Source: Onishia taeanensis (GTDB taxonomy: Bacteria; Pseudomonadota; Gammaproteobacteria; Pseudomonadales; Halomonadaceae). From it: a stretch of 64,000 nt of DNA. This document shows positions 8,319 through 17,586 of the stretch, piece by piece. Positions within the stretch are counted from its first letter, which is position 1. Every line of letters starts with the position of its first letter. The position numbers were made by a program, and so were the translations under genes. The stretch lies in the NCBI RefSeq assembly GCF_013349955.1, contig NZ_JABVXC010000005.1, positions 51,679 to 115,678 of the forward strand, read 5' to 3'. The notes under the pieces are model-generated. The model ran no database searches, was not told the DNA's origin, and saw only the letters and a program-made list of their open reading frames with translations.

Positions 8319-9578
8319 ATGCCTCTGGATACTGCGCCACTGGCCGTCGTCGTCGACAAGGACCCAGGTGTTTTGGCCGACCTGACTCACCTGTTGCGTA
8401 CCTTGGGGCTCGAGACTCACCACCAGCCTGCCGACTTGCGGGCATGCCTCACCTGTCTTAGGCCGCGGTTAGTGATCCTCGATCTGGAAATCGACGGGGT
8501 CGAAGGAATCGATACCCTGCGCTATCTCGCGGACGTCGGCTATCAAGGTTCGGTGATGCTGCTCAGCGCCGTGGACCCCAAGGTAATGCGGATCGCTGAA
8601 CGGATGGGCCATACTCTTGGCCTGGCCATGCTGGATTCGTTGAGCAAACCGTATGAACTGAGTGCCCTGCATGACAGCCTTGATGGACTGCGGATGCCGT
8701 CACAGGGCGACACCGCCGATGAGCGCAATCAAGAATGGGGCCGCGGGGAGATCGTTCGCGCTCTGAAAGAGCAGGAGCTGGTGGTTCATTATCAGCCCCA
8801 GTTCGATCTGGCCTCTCAGGCCCTCAGCGGCGTCGAGGCTCTGGTGCGCTGGCAGCACCCCGTGTGTGGGCTGATTTGGCCGAGCCACTTCCTGAAGTTG
8901 ATGACCCTGGAGCAGACGCGGCTGATGACTCGCCAGATCGTGGCGCAGGTCGCTCGCGATTCACAGCTCTGGCGGGTAGCAGATCACCAGCTGTCGGTGT
9001 CGATCAATATCTCTCCCAACGAGCTACTCCATGATGATCTTGTCCCGCTGATGGACGAACTGCAGCAGTCGCTGGGGTGTCGGCTGTCGCTGGTGCTGGA
9101 AATCACCGAAAACGATGCCATGCATGATGAGCTGTTGAGCAGCGAGGTGGCGGCTCGGCTGCATCTGCTTGGCATGGAGCTGTCGGTCGACGACTTCGGT
9201 GTTGGTTTCTCGTCTCTGGCACGCCTCCAGCTGCTGCCGATCAGTGAAGTGAAGATCGATCGCGGTTTCGTGCGCCACCTCAATGACAATCCCGAGGATG
9301 CGGCCATTGTCGAAGCCGTGGCCTTGCTCGGGCAGCGGCTTGGTATCCGGGTGGTGGCCGAGGGCGTCGAGACGCTGGAGAGCCTGACGCAGTTGGCACG
9401 TTTTGGCTGCACCCATGCCCAAGGCTATGCGTTGGCGAGGCCCATGCCGATCGAGGGTCTGCTTGCGCTGATCGCGAGTCTGGGCAGCTGTCAGCCCGCG
9501 ACATCCGACCCCACCGAGCCCCAGGCCTATCAGTTCTGGATGCCGCGTAACGTCAAGCCCGCTAATAACGCACCCTGA
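8319..9578 (+). CDS. Response regulator with EAL c-di-GMP phosphodiesterase output
   Basis: This 419-residue protein has an N-terminal receiver domain (phospho-acceptor Asp55 in LVILDLEIDG, acidic DKD pair near residue 13, conserved Ser, and Lys110 in SKPY) and a C-terminal EAL domain (about 150-400). The EAL catalytic set is complete: VEALVRW, INIS, EITEND, VDDFGVGFSS, KIDRGFV, AEGVET and THAQGY. The architecture is that of Pseudomonas RocR, a phosphodiesterase tuned by phosphorylation. No sensor kinase is adjacent, so it is an orphan regulator here. The ATG at 8319 places the receiver domain at the usual distance from the N terminus; an in-frame TTG at 8283 is less likely. Confidence 0.92.
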   Translation: MPLDTAPLAVVVDKDPGVLADLTHLLRTLGLETHHQPADLRACLTCLRPRLVILDLEIDGVEGIDTLRYLADVGYQGSVMLLSAVDPKVMRIAERMGHTLGLAMLDSLSKPYELSALHDSLDGLRMPSQGDTADERNQEWGRGEIVRALKEQELVVHYQPQFDLASQALSGVEALVRWQHPVCGLIWPSHFLKLMTLEQTRLMTRQIVAQVARDSQLWRVADHQLSVSINISPNELLHDDLVPLMDELQQSLGCRLSLVLEITENDAMHDELLSSEVAARLHLLGMELSVDDFGVGFSSLARLQLLPISEVKIDRGFVRHLNDNPEDAAIVEAVALLGQRLGIRVVAEGVETLESLTQLARFGCTHAQGYALARPMPIEGLLALIASLGSCQPATSDPTEPQAYQFWMPRNVKPANNAP

Positions 9579-9653
9579 TCGAGGCACGGCTCTTTATTCG
9601 GCGACGGCGTGGTGTACACAGCTTGGCGGCAGCAGGCGCTTCCTTCGTGGCGC

Positions 9654-11306
9654 TCAGGGCGTGATTCGCTCGAGGATAGCGGCCAAGGGCGCCTCCACCG
9701 GCAGTACACCGTAGGCCGGGCTCGGCGCTTCGCCGAGCCGCGTTCGGCAGAAGGTATCGGCCACTGCCGCCGGGGCGAAGCGCAGCAGCAGCGTGGCCTG
9801 CAGGGCCTGGGCCATGCGCTGGGTCAACCAGCGTGCGCGCAGCGTCAGGGTCTCGCTGGGCTGCGTCAGTGCTTGGTCGAGTTCGGCCAGGGCACGGTCG
9901 AGGTCGGCCTGCTGGCCGTGCGCCGCCCTGAGCTCGCTTGTCAGCGCCTCGATGCTCTCCGGATGGCGCGCCATCACCCGCAGCACATCCAGGCAGATGA
10001 CGTTGCCTGACCCCTCCCAGATCGAGTTCACCGGCGCCTCTCGGTATAGCCGTGCCAACGGTGTTTCTTCCACGTAGCCGATGCCGCCCAGGCATTCCAT
10101 GGCCTCGGCCATGAAGCCGGGCCCGCGCTTGTTGTGCCAGTACTTGGCAAGCGTCGGCAGCAGTCGTGCCAGGGCTCGCTCGTGGTCGCTGCCGCTGGCT
10201 TCGCCATCGAAGGCACGGGCGGCGCGCAGACTCAGCGTCACACCGGCCTCGACTTCCAGCGCCAGGTCGGCGATCACCATCCGCATCAGCGGCTGCTCGG
10301 CGAGCGGCCGGCCAAAGGCGTGGCGGTGGCAAGCGAAGCGCCATGCTTCGCGTAGGGCCTGTCGCATCATGCCCACCGGGGCCACGGCAGCGTCGAGTCG
10401 TGTTTGCTGGACCATATCGAGAATGGTGGCGATGCCGCGGCCCGGTGAGCCGATGGGCTGCGCCCAGGCGTGACGGTACTCGATCTCGGCGGAGGCGTTG
10501 GCACGATTGCCGCACTTGTCCTTGAGACGCTGAATCTCGATGGGGTTGCGGCTGCCGTCGGGCTGGAAGCGCGGCACCAGGAAGCAGCCGAGGCCATCTG
10601 GCGTCTGCGCCAGTGTCAGGAAGGCATCCGACATCGGCGCGCTGCAGAACCACTTGTGGCCGGTCAGCCAAGCGCCCTCACCGTCGGCCTGGGCTCGGGT
10701 GGTGTTGGCCCGCACGTCGCTGCCACCTTGTTTCTCGGTCATTGCCATGCCCAGCGTCACCGCTGACTTGTCATCGCGTGGCAACGCTCGTGGGTCATAG
10801 TCCCAGGTCAGCAGCCGCGAGCCCCAATGGTCCAGTATCCGATCATCCTTCGCCAGCACCGGCATGGCGGCATGGGTCATGGTCAGCGGGCAGCAGATGC
10901 CGGGTTCGGCCTGAGTCAGCAGATAGAGCGCGGCAACGTGCGCCTGATGGCCACCGCGGCCTTCCTCCTGCCAGGCTACCGCATGCCAGCCGTGGTCGAA
11001 GGCTTCGTGCATCAGCGCATGGTAGGCAGGGTGGTACTCGACCTCGTCCAGCCGCCGCCCGTGCCGATCGAAGAGCCGCAGGCGCGGCGGGTGCTGATTG
11101 GCTGCCTCGCCCAGCGCCTGCAGCCGCCGGCTGCCCACCGCCCGGCCTAGCACGGCGAGTCGATCGGTGACCCAGGCGGGGGCCTCACGCGCCAGCGCTT
11201 CGCGCAGCGGCGTGTCGTCGGCCAGCCAGTCCTCGTCCTCGAGCGGCGGCGGCTGGTTGACGACCTCATGAGTGGCGAGGTGTTGGCGGGGGGCGCTATC
11301 GGCCAT
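9654..11306 (-). CDS. aidB: AidB-type acyl-CoA dehydrogenase family protein
   Basis: This 550-residue protein is close to the length of E. coli AidB (about 540) and longer than catabolic acyl-CoA dehydrogenases. It has the AidB hallmark REAPVNSIWEGSGNV, the FAD-contact segment AMTEKQGGSDVRANTT, and GGIGYVEETPLARLYRE. AidB binds FAD, is induced during the adaptive (Ada) response to alkylation, binds DNA non-specifically and has weak isovaleryl-CoA dehydrogenase activity. The gene stands alone on the minus strand, with divergent Nudix gene yfcD at 11472, so the 165-base gap must hold both promoters. No Ada gene is nearby. Confidence 0.93.
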   Translation of the reverse strand: MADSAPRQHLATHEVVNQPPPLEDEDWLADDTPLREALAREAPAWVTDRLAVLGRAVGSRRLQALGEAANQHPPRLRLFDRHGRRLDEVEYHPAYHALMHEAFDHGWHAVAWQEEGRGGHQAHVAALYLLTQAEPGICCPLTMTHAAMPVLAKDDRILDHWGSRLLTWDYDPRALPRDDKSAVTLGMAMTEKQGGSDVRANTTRAQADGEGAWLTGHKWFCSAPMSDAFLTLAQTPDGLGCFLVPRFQPDGSRNPIEIQRLKDKCGNRANASAEIEYRHAWAQPIGSPGRGIATILDMVQQTRLDAAVAPVGMMRQALREAWRFACHRHAFGRPLAEQPLMRMVIADLALEVEAGVTLSLRAARAFDGEASGSDHERALARLLPTLAKYWHNKRGPGFMAEAMECLGGIGYVEETPLARLYREAPVNSIWEGSGNVICLDVLRVMARHPESIEALTSELRAAHGQQADLDRALAELDQALTQPSETLTLRARWLTQRMAQALQATLLLRFAPAAVADTFCRTRLGEAPSPAYGVLPVEAPLAAILERITP

Positions 11307-11471
11307 GGCGGTGGGCTCCAGGCGGCATCTCGAGGCAGGCGCTGACGATAGGACTCAACCTCTTGGTCTTTTGAGCATGGTCAGCGAGCGGTGATCGGTC
11401 AAACGTCGCCAGGCTGGCCCCGGCCCGGTGGACTGGTTAGGCTAAAAGGCTGATCCGATAGGGAGAGCCCG

Positions 11472-12011
11472 ATGACCGCCGATGATTTCACACTGCCGGC
11501 GCCGGTGATCGCCGATGAACACATCCAGTTGGTCGATGCCCGCAATCGCCCCTGTGGCAGTGCACCCCGGGCGCTGATGCGTCGCTTCCACTTCTGGCAC
11601 CGGGCCACCTACATCGTGGTCCGCAACGCCAGGGGAGAAATCTGCGTACAGCGTCGCACCCTGATCAAGGAGGTTTTCCCCGGCGGTGATGACCTGGCCG
11701 CCGGTGGCGTGGTCGGCGCCGGCGAAGCGGTACATCTGGCCGCCCGCCGCGAACTCGCCGAAGAACTTGGTATTCGTGGCCAGCCGCTCAGCACCTGTGG
11801 CGGTTTTCGCTATTCAGAAGGCGGTAACCATATCTACGGCAGTGTCTATCTGGTCGATTACGATGGGCCGCTCTGCCTGCAGCCCGAGGAAGTCGATTCG
11901 GTGCGCTGGATGCCGCTCAAGCAGGCGCTGGCCCTGGATACCGCCACGCCGGATACCCGCTGCGCGCTGGGCATGCTGCATGCGGGTGGCTGGCTCGAGG
12001 AGGCGGCATGA
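11472..12011 (+). CDS. yfcD: Nudix hydrolase, YfcD-like
   Basis: This 179-residue protein has a complete Nudix box: G-x5-E-x7-REL-x-EELGI, beginning at the GGVVGAGE segment about residue 77. The flanking RHRATYIVV-like segment (FWHRATYIVVRN) and QRRT motif are typical of the YfcD/IPP-isomerase-like subgroup. Such enzymes cleave a nucleoside-diphosphate-linked substrate with Mg2+; the physiological substrate is not known. Its stop overlaps the start of moxR by four bases (ATGA), so it is the first gene of a translationally coupled run with MoxR, DUF58 and TgpA. Confidence 0.9.
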   Translation: MTADDFTLPAPVIADEHIQLVDARNRPCGSAPRALMRRFHFWHRATYIVVRNARGEICVQRRTLIKEVFPGGDDLAAGGVVGAGEAVHLAARRELAEELGIRGQPLSTCGGFRYSEGGNHIYGSVYLVDYDGPLCLQPEEVDSVRWMPLKQALALDTATPDTRCALGMLHAGGWLEEAA

Positions 12012-12937
12012 ACCAGCTCGCGCAGCGTCACGCAAGCGTCAATGACGTCATGGCAGCGCTGTCGACGGTGGTGCGCGGCAAGCCGCGGGAGGTGCGGCTA
12101 GCGCTGTGCTGCCTGCTGTGTCGCGGCCATCTGTTGATCGAGGATCTGCCAGGACTTGGCAAGACCACCCTGGCCCAGGCGCTGGCCCGGGTGACCGGAC
12201 TCGATATGCAGCGGTTGCAGTTCACCAGCGACCTGCTACCCGCCGACGTGCTTGGCGTCTCGGTGTTCGATCCGGGGCAGGGGCGCTTTCATTTCCATCC
12301 CGGGCCGGTCTTTCATGGCCTGGTGCTGGCCGACGAGGTGAACCGTGCCACGCCCAAGACCCAGAGCGCGCTGCTCGAAGCCATGGAGGAAGGACAGGTG
12401 ACGGTCGAGGGCGAGACGCGAGCGCTGCCGGATCCGTTCTTCGTGATCGCTACCCAGAACCCTCAGGATCAGGCCGGCACCTTCCCACTGCCCGAGTCCC
12501 AGCTCGATCGTTTCCTGATGCGCCTGTCGCTTGGCTACCCCGAGCGCCAGGCCGAGCGCGAAATTCTGCGCGGCGAAGCCGGGCGCGCACGCCTCGTCGA
12601 CCTGCCGGTATTGCTCGATGCCATGACCCTGCAAGACATGCAGGCACGCCTGGCAAGCCTGCATGTCGCCGAGCCATTGCTCGATTATGTGCAGGCACTG
12701 GCGGCGGCCAGCCGCAGTCATCGCGATCTGCCCTGGGGGCTATCCACCCGCGGCGTGCTGGCACTGCTCCAGGCCAGCCGGGGCTGGGCGCTGCTCGAGG
12801 GTCGTGACCACGTCTTGCCCGAGGATATTCAGGCGGTGTGGGTGCCAGTGGTCGCTCACCGGCTAAGCAGCGGCAACCGCGATGCCGACGAGAAGGCGGC
12901 GCGCGATCTGCTTGCCGCCGTGCCGGTGTTGGGCTAG
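12008..12937 (+). CDS. MoxR-family AAA+ ATPase
   Basis: This 309-residue ATPase has Walker A (LPGLGKTT, about residue 45), Walker B (LVLADEVNR) and sensor 1 (VIATQNP), with the MoxR insertion PLPESQLDRFLMRL. MoxR ATPases act as chaperones that mature or activate partner proteins, usually encoded next door with DUF58 and von Willebrand domain proteins. Here the partner set is DUF58 and a transglutaminase, with no separate vWA/Bat genes. It overlaps the Nudix gene by 4 bases and lies 3 bases before the DUF58 gene. Confidence 0.94.
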   Translation: MNQLAQRHASVNDVMAALSTVVRGKPREVRLALCCLLCRGHLLIEDLPGLGKTTLAQALARVTGLDMQRLQFTSDLLPADVLGVSVFDPGQGRFHFHPGPVFHGLVLADEVNRATPKTQSALLEAMEEGQVTVEGETRALPDPFFVIATQNPQDQAGTFPLPESQLDRFLMRLSLGYPERQAEREILRGEAGRARLVDLPVLLDAMTLQDMQARLASLHVAEPLLDYVQALAAASRSHRDLPWGLSTRGVLALLQASRGWALLEGRDHVLPEDIQAVWVPVVAHRLSSGNRDADEKAARDLLAAVPVLG

Positions 12938-12940
12938 CCG

Positions 12941-14083
12941 ATGATAAAGCGGAGCGCCCTCTTCGCTGGGCCGCTGACTCGCGGCTGGGCGCGGCTGCGT
13001 GCCTGGAGCTGGTCCCGTCGCTCGACCCCTGCCGATGCGCCGCTCTCCCAGCATCGGCTGTTCGTGATACCGACCGGCTTTGGCCTGGCCTGGGCGGGCC
13101 TGATCCTGATCCTGTTCCTGTTCGGCACCAACTATCAGAACAATCTGGCCTACGGCCTGTCCTTTTGGCTGCTCGCCATCGCCTTGGTGGCGTTGCTGCG
13201 CGGTTGGCGCAACCTGCTGGGCGTGCGTGTGACGATCACCCCCGAGGGCGAGGCCTTCGCCGGTGGCGAGGCGCGACTCAGAGTGCGGCTTGCCGCCTCC
13301 CGGGATCGTCAGGCGTTGGCGGTGTGCCTCGGGCGGCGGCTTGGTCGGCGGGCAGGTCGCCGCGCCGGGCGACACCTCGAAGGTCACCGCGAGGTGGTCG
13401 ATCTCGTCGATGGCGATGCCAGCCTGACGCTTGGCTGGCCGGTCTCTGCGCGGGGCGATCAGCCTCTGCCGCGGCTGCGCCTGGAGAGCGACTGGCCGCT
13501 GGGATTGGTGCGGTCCATGGCCTGGGTCGAGAGCCCCGCGACGCTGCTGGTCTATCCCCGACCAGGTCCGAGCACCGATGCCGCCATGCTCGAAGCCCGT
13601 TCTATGGATGAGTCGACGCCCCAGGCGGGGCCGAAAACGCCACGTGAGGCACAGGACTTCGCCGGGCTCAAGCGTTACGTGCCCGGGGATGCCCCCTCGC
13701 GGCTTGCCTGGAAGCAGTGGAGCCGCACCGGGGTGCTTGCCACCAAGCACTTCAGCGAGCCACCGACAGCACCTACCTGGCTTGACTATGCGGCGGTGAC
13801 GGGCGATGTGGAAACCCGGTTGTCGTGGCTCTGCTATCAAGTGAACGCTTATCATCGCCGCGGCGAGCCCTTCGGCCTGCGCCTGCCCGGCCTCGTGCTG
13901 CCGCCGGCCAGCGGTTCCGTCCAGCGTCGCCGCGCGCTTAGCGCCCTGGCGCGCTTTTCTCTCGATAGTGCCTCTGAAGACGCTGCCCATGGCGGTTCGG
14001 ACGACGGCTTTCTCGGCAAGAGCTCGAGCGCTGCACCTGAGGCAGGGGCTACGGGTAGCGATGCACGAGCGGAGGGCGCATGA
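12941..14083 (+). CDS. DUF58 domain membrane protein
   Basis: This 380-residue protein has two closely spaced N-terminal membrane helices (about residues 40-85) followed by a soluble region. It carries the DUF58 signature LKRYVPGDAPSRLAWKQWSRTGVLATK (only the start is conserved as R/K-x-Y-x-P-G-D). The family is a standard partner of MoxR ATPases and TgpA-type transglutaminases, thought to work at the cell envelope; its biochemical role is unknown. It begins 3 bases after moxR and overlaps tgpA by ATGA, so the three products are likely made in step. The C-terminal tail is low complexity (Ala/Gly/Ser). Confidence 0.9.
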   Translation: MIKRSALFAGPLTRGWARLRAWSWSRRSTPADAPLSQHRLFVIPTGFGLAWAGLILILFLFGTNYQNNLAYGLSFWLLAIALVALLRGWRNLLGVRVTITPEGEAFAGGEARLRVRLAASRDRQALAVCLGRRLGRRAGRRAGRHLEGHREVVDLVDGDASLTLGWPVSARGDQPLPRLRLESDWPLGLVRSMAWVESPATLLVYPRPGPSTDAAMLEARSMDESTPQAGPKTPREAQDFAGLKRYVPGDAPSRLAWKQWSRTGVLATKHFSEPPTAPTWLDYAAVTGDVETRLSWLCYQVNAYHRRGEPFGLRLPGLVLPPASGSVQRRRALSALARFSLDSASEDAAHGGSDDGFLGKSSSAAPEAGATGSDARAEGA

Positions 14084-16437
14084 GCGAGTCTTCCGTGCCT
14101 GTCCTGCTGGCCGATGGCGAGAGTCTCTCTGCGGCCATGCTGCGCCGGCTGTTTATCGGTCAGTGTCTGGTGCTTGGCATGCATCTGGCGTTCATGCCGC
14201 TGTGGTTGCTGGCGGTGGCCGTGCTGGTGGCCTGGCGTCGCCACCGCCAGTTGATCGAACGCGCCCCCCAGGCCGGCGTGGTCCTGCGCCTGGTCTCGAT
14301 TGTAGCGCTGCTGGGGGCGCTTTGGGCCCAATACGGCGGTTTTGGCGATCTCGAGGCGCTGCTTGGGATGTTGGTCGGCATCTACCTGCTGAAGCTTCTG
14401 GAGACCCGTACCCGGCGCGACGCGCGGGTGGTGATCGGTATCGGCTTCGTGGTCCTGACGGCGAGCTTCCTGCATGACCAGAGCATCGTCATGGCGCTGG
14501 GCGCGCTGGTGGCGGCGACCTGGCTGGTGCACTCGCTGGTGATGTTGTCGGGTGGCGCGCAGGCTCGTCCCCTTCGTGTCGCCTGGCGTGAGACCGCCTG
14601 GCTACTGGGCCTGTCGGCGCCGCTGATGGTGGCACTCTTCATCGGCATGCCGCGGCTCGGGCCGCTGTGGAGTCTGCCGACACTCGAGCGCGCCTCGACG
14701 GGGCTCTCCGACAGCATGGCGCCTGGCGAGATCGCCAGGCTGTCGCGGAGCGATGCCCGGGCCTTTCGGGTCAGCTTTGAGGGCCCGGTGCCCGCGCCCG
14801 CCGAACGCTACTGGCGGGTCTATACCCTGACGCACTTCGACGGCAAGCGCTGGTCGCGGGAGACGCCGGAAGCCCTGGCCGCGACCCTCGAACGCCCGCT
14901 CAGCGACTTCGCCAAGACCGCACGGCGCAACCCCTTTACGGCGGATACGGCTAGAAGTGCGGCCACTGATCAACCTGGCGGCGTAACCGGCTCCGGCTCG
15001 ACGTCAGGCGGTTCGTCTCGCTACCGGGCGGAGTTCCTGCTGGAGCCGGACAGCCGGCCCTGGCGACCCTCGCTGGGGACGCCGCTGGCAAGCCCGGAGC
15101 GGCAGCGCTTCTTCGGCGATGGCACCTTCGAGGGCGTGACCGCACTCTCCTCGAGGGGCCTGGTGACCCTTGAAAGCAGCGGTGAGGCGCCGGCCTTCGC
15201 CGACCCGGCCGGGCGTGCCTGGCATACGCTACTACCCCGAGGGCGCAACCCGCGTACCCTGGCGCTGGCCAAGCGGCTGTGGCGGGACGCCGAGGGAGAT
15301 CCCGAGGCCTATCTGGCTGCCGTGATGGCGCGCTTCGGCGAGGCGCCCTATCGCTATACCCTGGAGCCGCCGCGGCTATCGGGCGAGCATCGCGTTGACG
15401 CCTTCCTGCTCGATAGTCAGGCCGGATACTGCTCTCACTATGCCTCGGCCACCGCGGTGCTGGCGCGGGCGGTGGGCATCCCGGCGCGAGTGGTCGCCGG
15501 CTTTCAGGGCGGCGAGCGCCATCCGGACGGCCACCTCACGGTGCGTGATTACGATGCCCATGCCTGGGTCGAGGTCTGGCATGACGGCGCCTGGCATCGG
15601 TTGGATCCCACCTCGGTCATCGCGCCTGAGCGCATCGAGCAGGGCACGGCCGCCCTGAGCGCCGGAAGCCAGGCCTTTCTGGCCGATGCTGGCCTGTCGC
15701 CACTGCGCTTTCGTGATGTCGCCTGGGTGAATCGGGCCAGACTTGCCTGGGAGCAGCTCGAGTATCGCTGGCAGCGCCAGGTCGTGGGCTATGAGCGTCG
15801 TGATCGTGAGGCACTGCTGGCGCGCTTGCTGCAGGCGCTGGAGGCCCCCTGGCAGGCGTTCAAGACACTGAAGGAGCGGGTGTCGTCACTGGTATCGAGT
15901 GGCGGCGTCGGGGCCCTGCGTCTGGGCGCCGAAGTACTGGGCGTACTGACGCTTGCCGCCGTTTTAGGCTTTGGCGCGCAGGCCGGAGTGCGGCGCTGGC
16001 GACGACCGTCGACACTGCGCGGTCTGCTGCTTGATGATGCAGCCTGGCTCGCCGGTCATGGCTATCCGGCGCGGCCGGGGGAATCGCCGGCGGCGCACCT
16101 GCGTCGCCTGGCGGCAGCCAAGCCAGGCGCTGATTCGTCGGGTGGTGAGTCGTCGGGTGGTGAGTCATCAGATAGCGAGCCGGGCTTGGCCGGTGGGCGG
16201 GGGGCTGATGGCCAGCAGCGTCAGCGCGACCTCGAGTCGGCCTGCCAGGCCTTGGCTGAGGCCATCGAACAGCTCTATTATGCGCCGCTCGACGACAGCC
16301 AGCGTCGCCGCTGGCGTGAGGTCTTTCATACGCGGCGCCGACACTGGCGACGCGTTTTTCTTCGTGTGAGCCGATGTCGCGGGGGAAGTGCCGGCAGGCT
16401 GGCGCGTTGGCGACAGACATGGCATCTTGGACGCTAA
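14080..16437 (+). CDS. tgpA: TgpA-type membrane transglutaminase (DUF3488-transglutaminase core-DUF4129)
   Basis: This 785-residue protein has an N-terminal block of about six membrane helices (DUF3488, to about residue 200), a periplasmic transglutaminase-like domain, another helix about 620-640 and a C-terminal DUF4129-like region. The papain-type triad is visible: Cys451 (GYCSHYA), His494 (YDAHAWVEVW) and Asp509 (RLDPTS). The Pseudomonas homologue TgpA is essential and has been linked to the envelope. It is the last member of the MoxR-DUF58-TgpA trio. Near the C terminus a 15-bp tandem repeat encodes SSGGE units, a length-variable linker. The peroxidase gene starts 19 bases later. Confidence 0.93.
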   Translation: MSESSVPVLLADGESLSAAMLRRLFIGQCLVLGMHLAFMPLWLLAVAVLVAWRRHRQLIERAPQAGVVLRLVSIVALLGALWAQYGGFGDLEALLGMLVGIYLLKLLETRTRRDARVVIGIGFVVLTASFLHDQSIVMALGALVAATWLVHSLVMLSGGAQARPLRVAWRETAWLLGLSAPLMVALFIGMPRLGPLWSLPTLERASTGLSDSMAPGEIARLSRSDARAFRVSFEGPVPAPAERYWRVYTLTHFDGKRWSRETPEALAATLERPLSDFAKTARRNPFTADTARSAATDQPGGVTGSGSTSGGSSRYRAEFLLEPDSRPWRPSLGTPLASPERQRFFGDGTFEGVTALSSRGLVTLESSGEAPAFADPAGRAWHTLLPRGRNPRTLALAKRLWRDAEGDPEAYLAAVMARFGEAPYRYTLEPPRLSGEHRVDAFLLDSQAGYCSHYASATAVLARAVGIPARVVAGFQGGERHPDGHLTVRDYDAHAWVEVWHDGAWHRLDPTSVIAPERIEQGTAALSAGSQAFLADAGLSPLRFRDVAWVNRARLAWEQLEYRWQRQVVGYERRDREALLARLLQALEAPWQAFKTLKERVSSLVSSGGVGALRLGAEVLGVLTLAAVLGFGAQAGVRRWRRPSTLRGLLLDDAAWLAGHGYPARPGESPAAHLRRLAAAKPGADSSGGESSGGESSDSEPGLAGGRGADGQQRQRDLESACQALAEAIEQLYYAPLDDSQRRRWREVFHTRRRHWRRVFLRVSRCRGGSAGRLARWRQTWHLGR
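16135..16179 (+). repeat. 15-bp in-frame tandem repeat in tgpA
   Basis: TCGTCGGGTGGTGAG occurs at 16135-16149 and again at 16150-16164, followed by a degenerate third unit to 16179. It encodes SSGGE-SSGGE-SSDSE, a flexible acidic linker before the cytoplasmic DUF4129 tail. Confidence 0.8.
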
Positions 16438-16456
16438 AGCCGGATCGGTGCTCGCC

Positions 16457-16951
16457 ATGCATATCCACGACATAGACTGTCAGACTGCCGCGGGCGACCC
16501 CTTCAACCTGCTGGCCCTGCGCGGGCAGGTACTCCTGGTGGTCAACGTCGCCAGCCGCTGCGGTTATACGCCCCAGCTCAAGGAGCTCGAAGCTCTCTAT
16601 CGGCGCTATCGCGACCGGGGCTTTATGGTGCTCGGTTTTCCCTGCGACCAGTTTGCCCATCAGTCGCCGGAATCGGCACGCGCCTTCTGCACCTTCGGCG
16701 AGCAAGAATTCGGAGTGACCTTCCCGCTGCTCGAGAAGGTCAAGGTCAACGGCGCTGGCGCCCATCCGCTGTTCATCGAGCTGCGCCGCCAGGCGCCGGG
16801 GCTGCTGGGGACCAAGATGATCAAGTGGAACTTCACCAAGTTCCTGGTCGGTCGCGAGGGGCAGGTGCTGCGTCGTTTCGGCCCCCGGGACGGCGCGCGC
16901 GAAATCCGCGTGGCGCTGGAAGCGGCGCTGGATGCGCCTTTTTCTGCCTGA
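16457..16951 (+). CDS. Glutathione/thioredoxin peroxidase family protein
   Basis: This 164-residue protein fits the bacterial glutathione peroxidase (BtuE-like) family. It has the peroxidatic cysteine Cys35 in NVASRCGYTPQ, the FPCDQF segment with the conserved Gln and a second Cys, and KWNFTKFLV with the catalytic Trp-Asn pair. It reduces H2O2 and lipid hydroperoxides using glutathione or thioredoxin. The ATG at 16457 gives the normal family N terminus; no strong ribosome binding site is visible, and the gene begins 19 bases after tgpA, so it may be translated from the same message. Unlike most family members it has NVASRCG followed by YTPQ, which is normal for this group. Confidence 0.93.
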   Translation: MHIHDIDCQTAAGDPFNLLALRGQVLLVVNVASRCGYTPQLKELEALYRRYRDRGFMVLGFPCDQFAHQSPESARAFCTFGEQEFGVTFPLLEKVKVNGAGAHPLFIELRRQAPGLLGTKMIKWNFTKFLVGREGQVLRRFGPRDGAREIRVALEAALDAPFSA

Positions 16952-17051
16952 GACGCCGGTTTCAGCCTGCCTTCTTCAACCCACCTTCTTTCACCCACCA
17001 CCTTCAACCCATGACCCGGTGTTCCAGACCAGGGTCATGGTGCTGGGCGGG

Positions 17052-17447
17052 TCAACGTGCATCCGGGGTTTCTCCTCGCGCCAGCATTACCCGCATCATC
17101 AGCTCGTTCCAGCGGTGCCGAGTCATCATGGTGGTCAGCCCCGAGAAGAGTATCAACATCTTCTTGCGCCAGCCGGAGAGCCGCTTGTAGTGGGCGACCA
17201 GCTGGCCGACCAGCTTACGGTCATCGAAGCGTCGCCATTCGCCGGCCACCGACAGTTGGTGGCGCGCCAGCACCGGCGCCAGTTCCAGGCGAAAGATCCA
17301 TTCCAGCTCCTTGAGCGTCAGATCGTGGCGTTCGATCACTTCGACCATGCGTGCGTAGTCGCTCTCGCGGGGCTCGCGTTCGAGCCACAGCGGCGCCAGG
17401 GCGAGCCAGAGTTCGGCGCGCAGGTCGACCAGGGCTTGAGTGTCCAT
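17052..17447 (-). CDS. Small conserved protein (DUF7079-like), function unknown
   Basis: This 131-residue, mostly helical, soluble protein contains a patterned region, LWLALAPLW and [18 protein letters not shown], that I recognise as a small family common in gammaproteobacteria (tentatively DUF7079). No catalytic motif is visible. The start at 17447 is chosen because GAGAGGA sits just upstream on the minus strand; the longer open frame to 17549 has no such site. The gene is divergent from fabV, with a 139-base shared promoter region. Nothing in the context defines its role. Confidence 0.75.
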   Translation of the reverse strand: MDTQALVDLRAELWLALAPLWLEREPRESDYARMVEVIERHDLTLKELEWIFRLELAPVLARHQLSVAGEWRRFDDRKLVGQLVAHYKRLSGWRKKMLILFSGLTTMMTRHRWNELMMRVMLARGETPDAR

Positions 17448-17586
17448 GGTTATCCTCTCGGTTGAGCAGGGCATCTTGGGTGATGGGCGCAGCCGACTCA
17501 AGGGGCGGACACTCGCGCGCCAAGCCGCTAGAATATGCACCACTGTCATTTTGCTTGTACTTTATCACCGACTGTCGAGGTTGCCT

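Noticed and set aside
9562..10671. Long minus-strand frame overlapping aidB in another frame
   Set aside because: It is Arg/Pro-rich with no domain, and the same strand encodes aidB in the correct frame with full family motifs.
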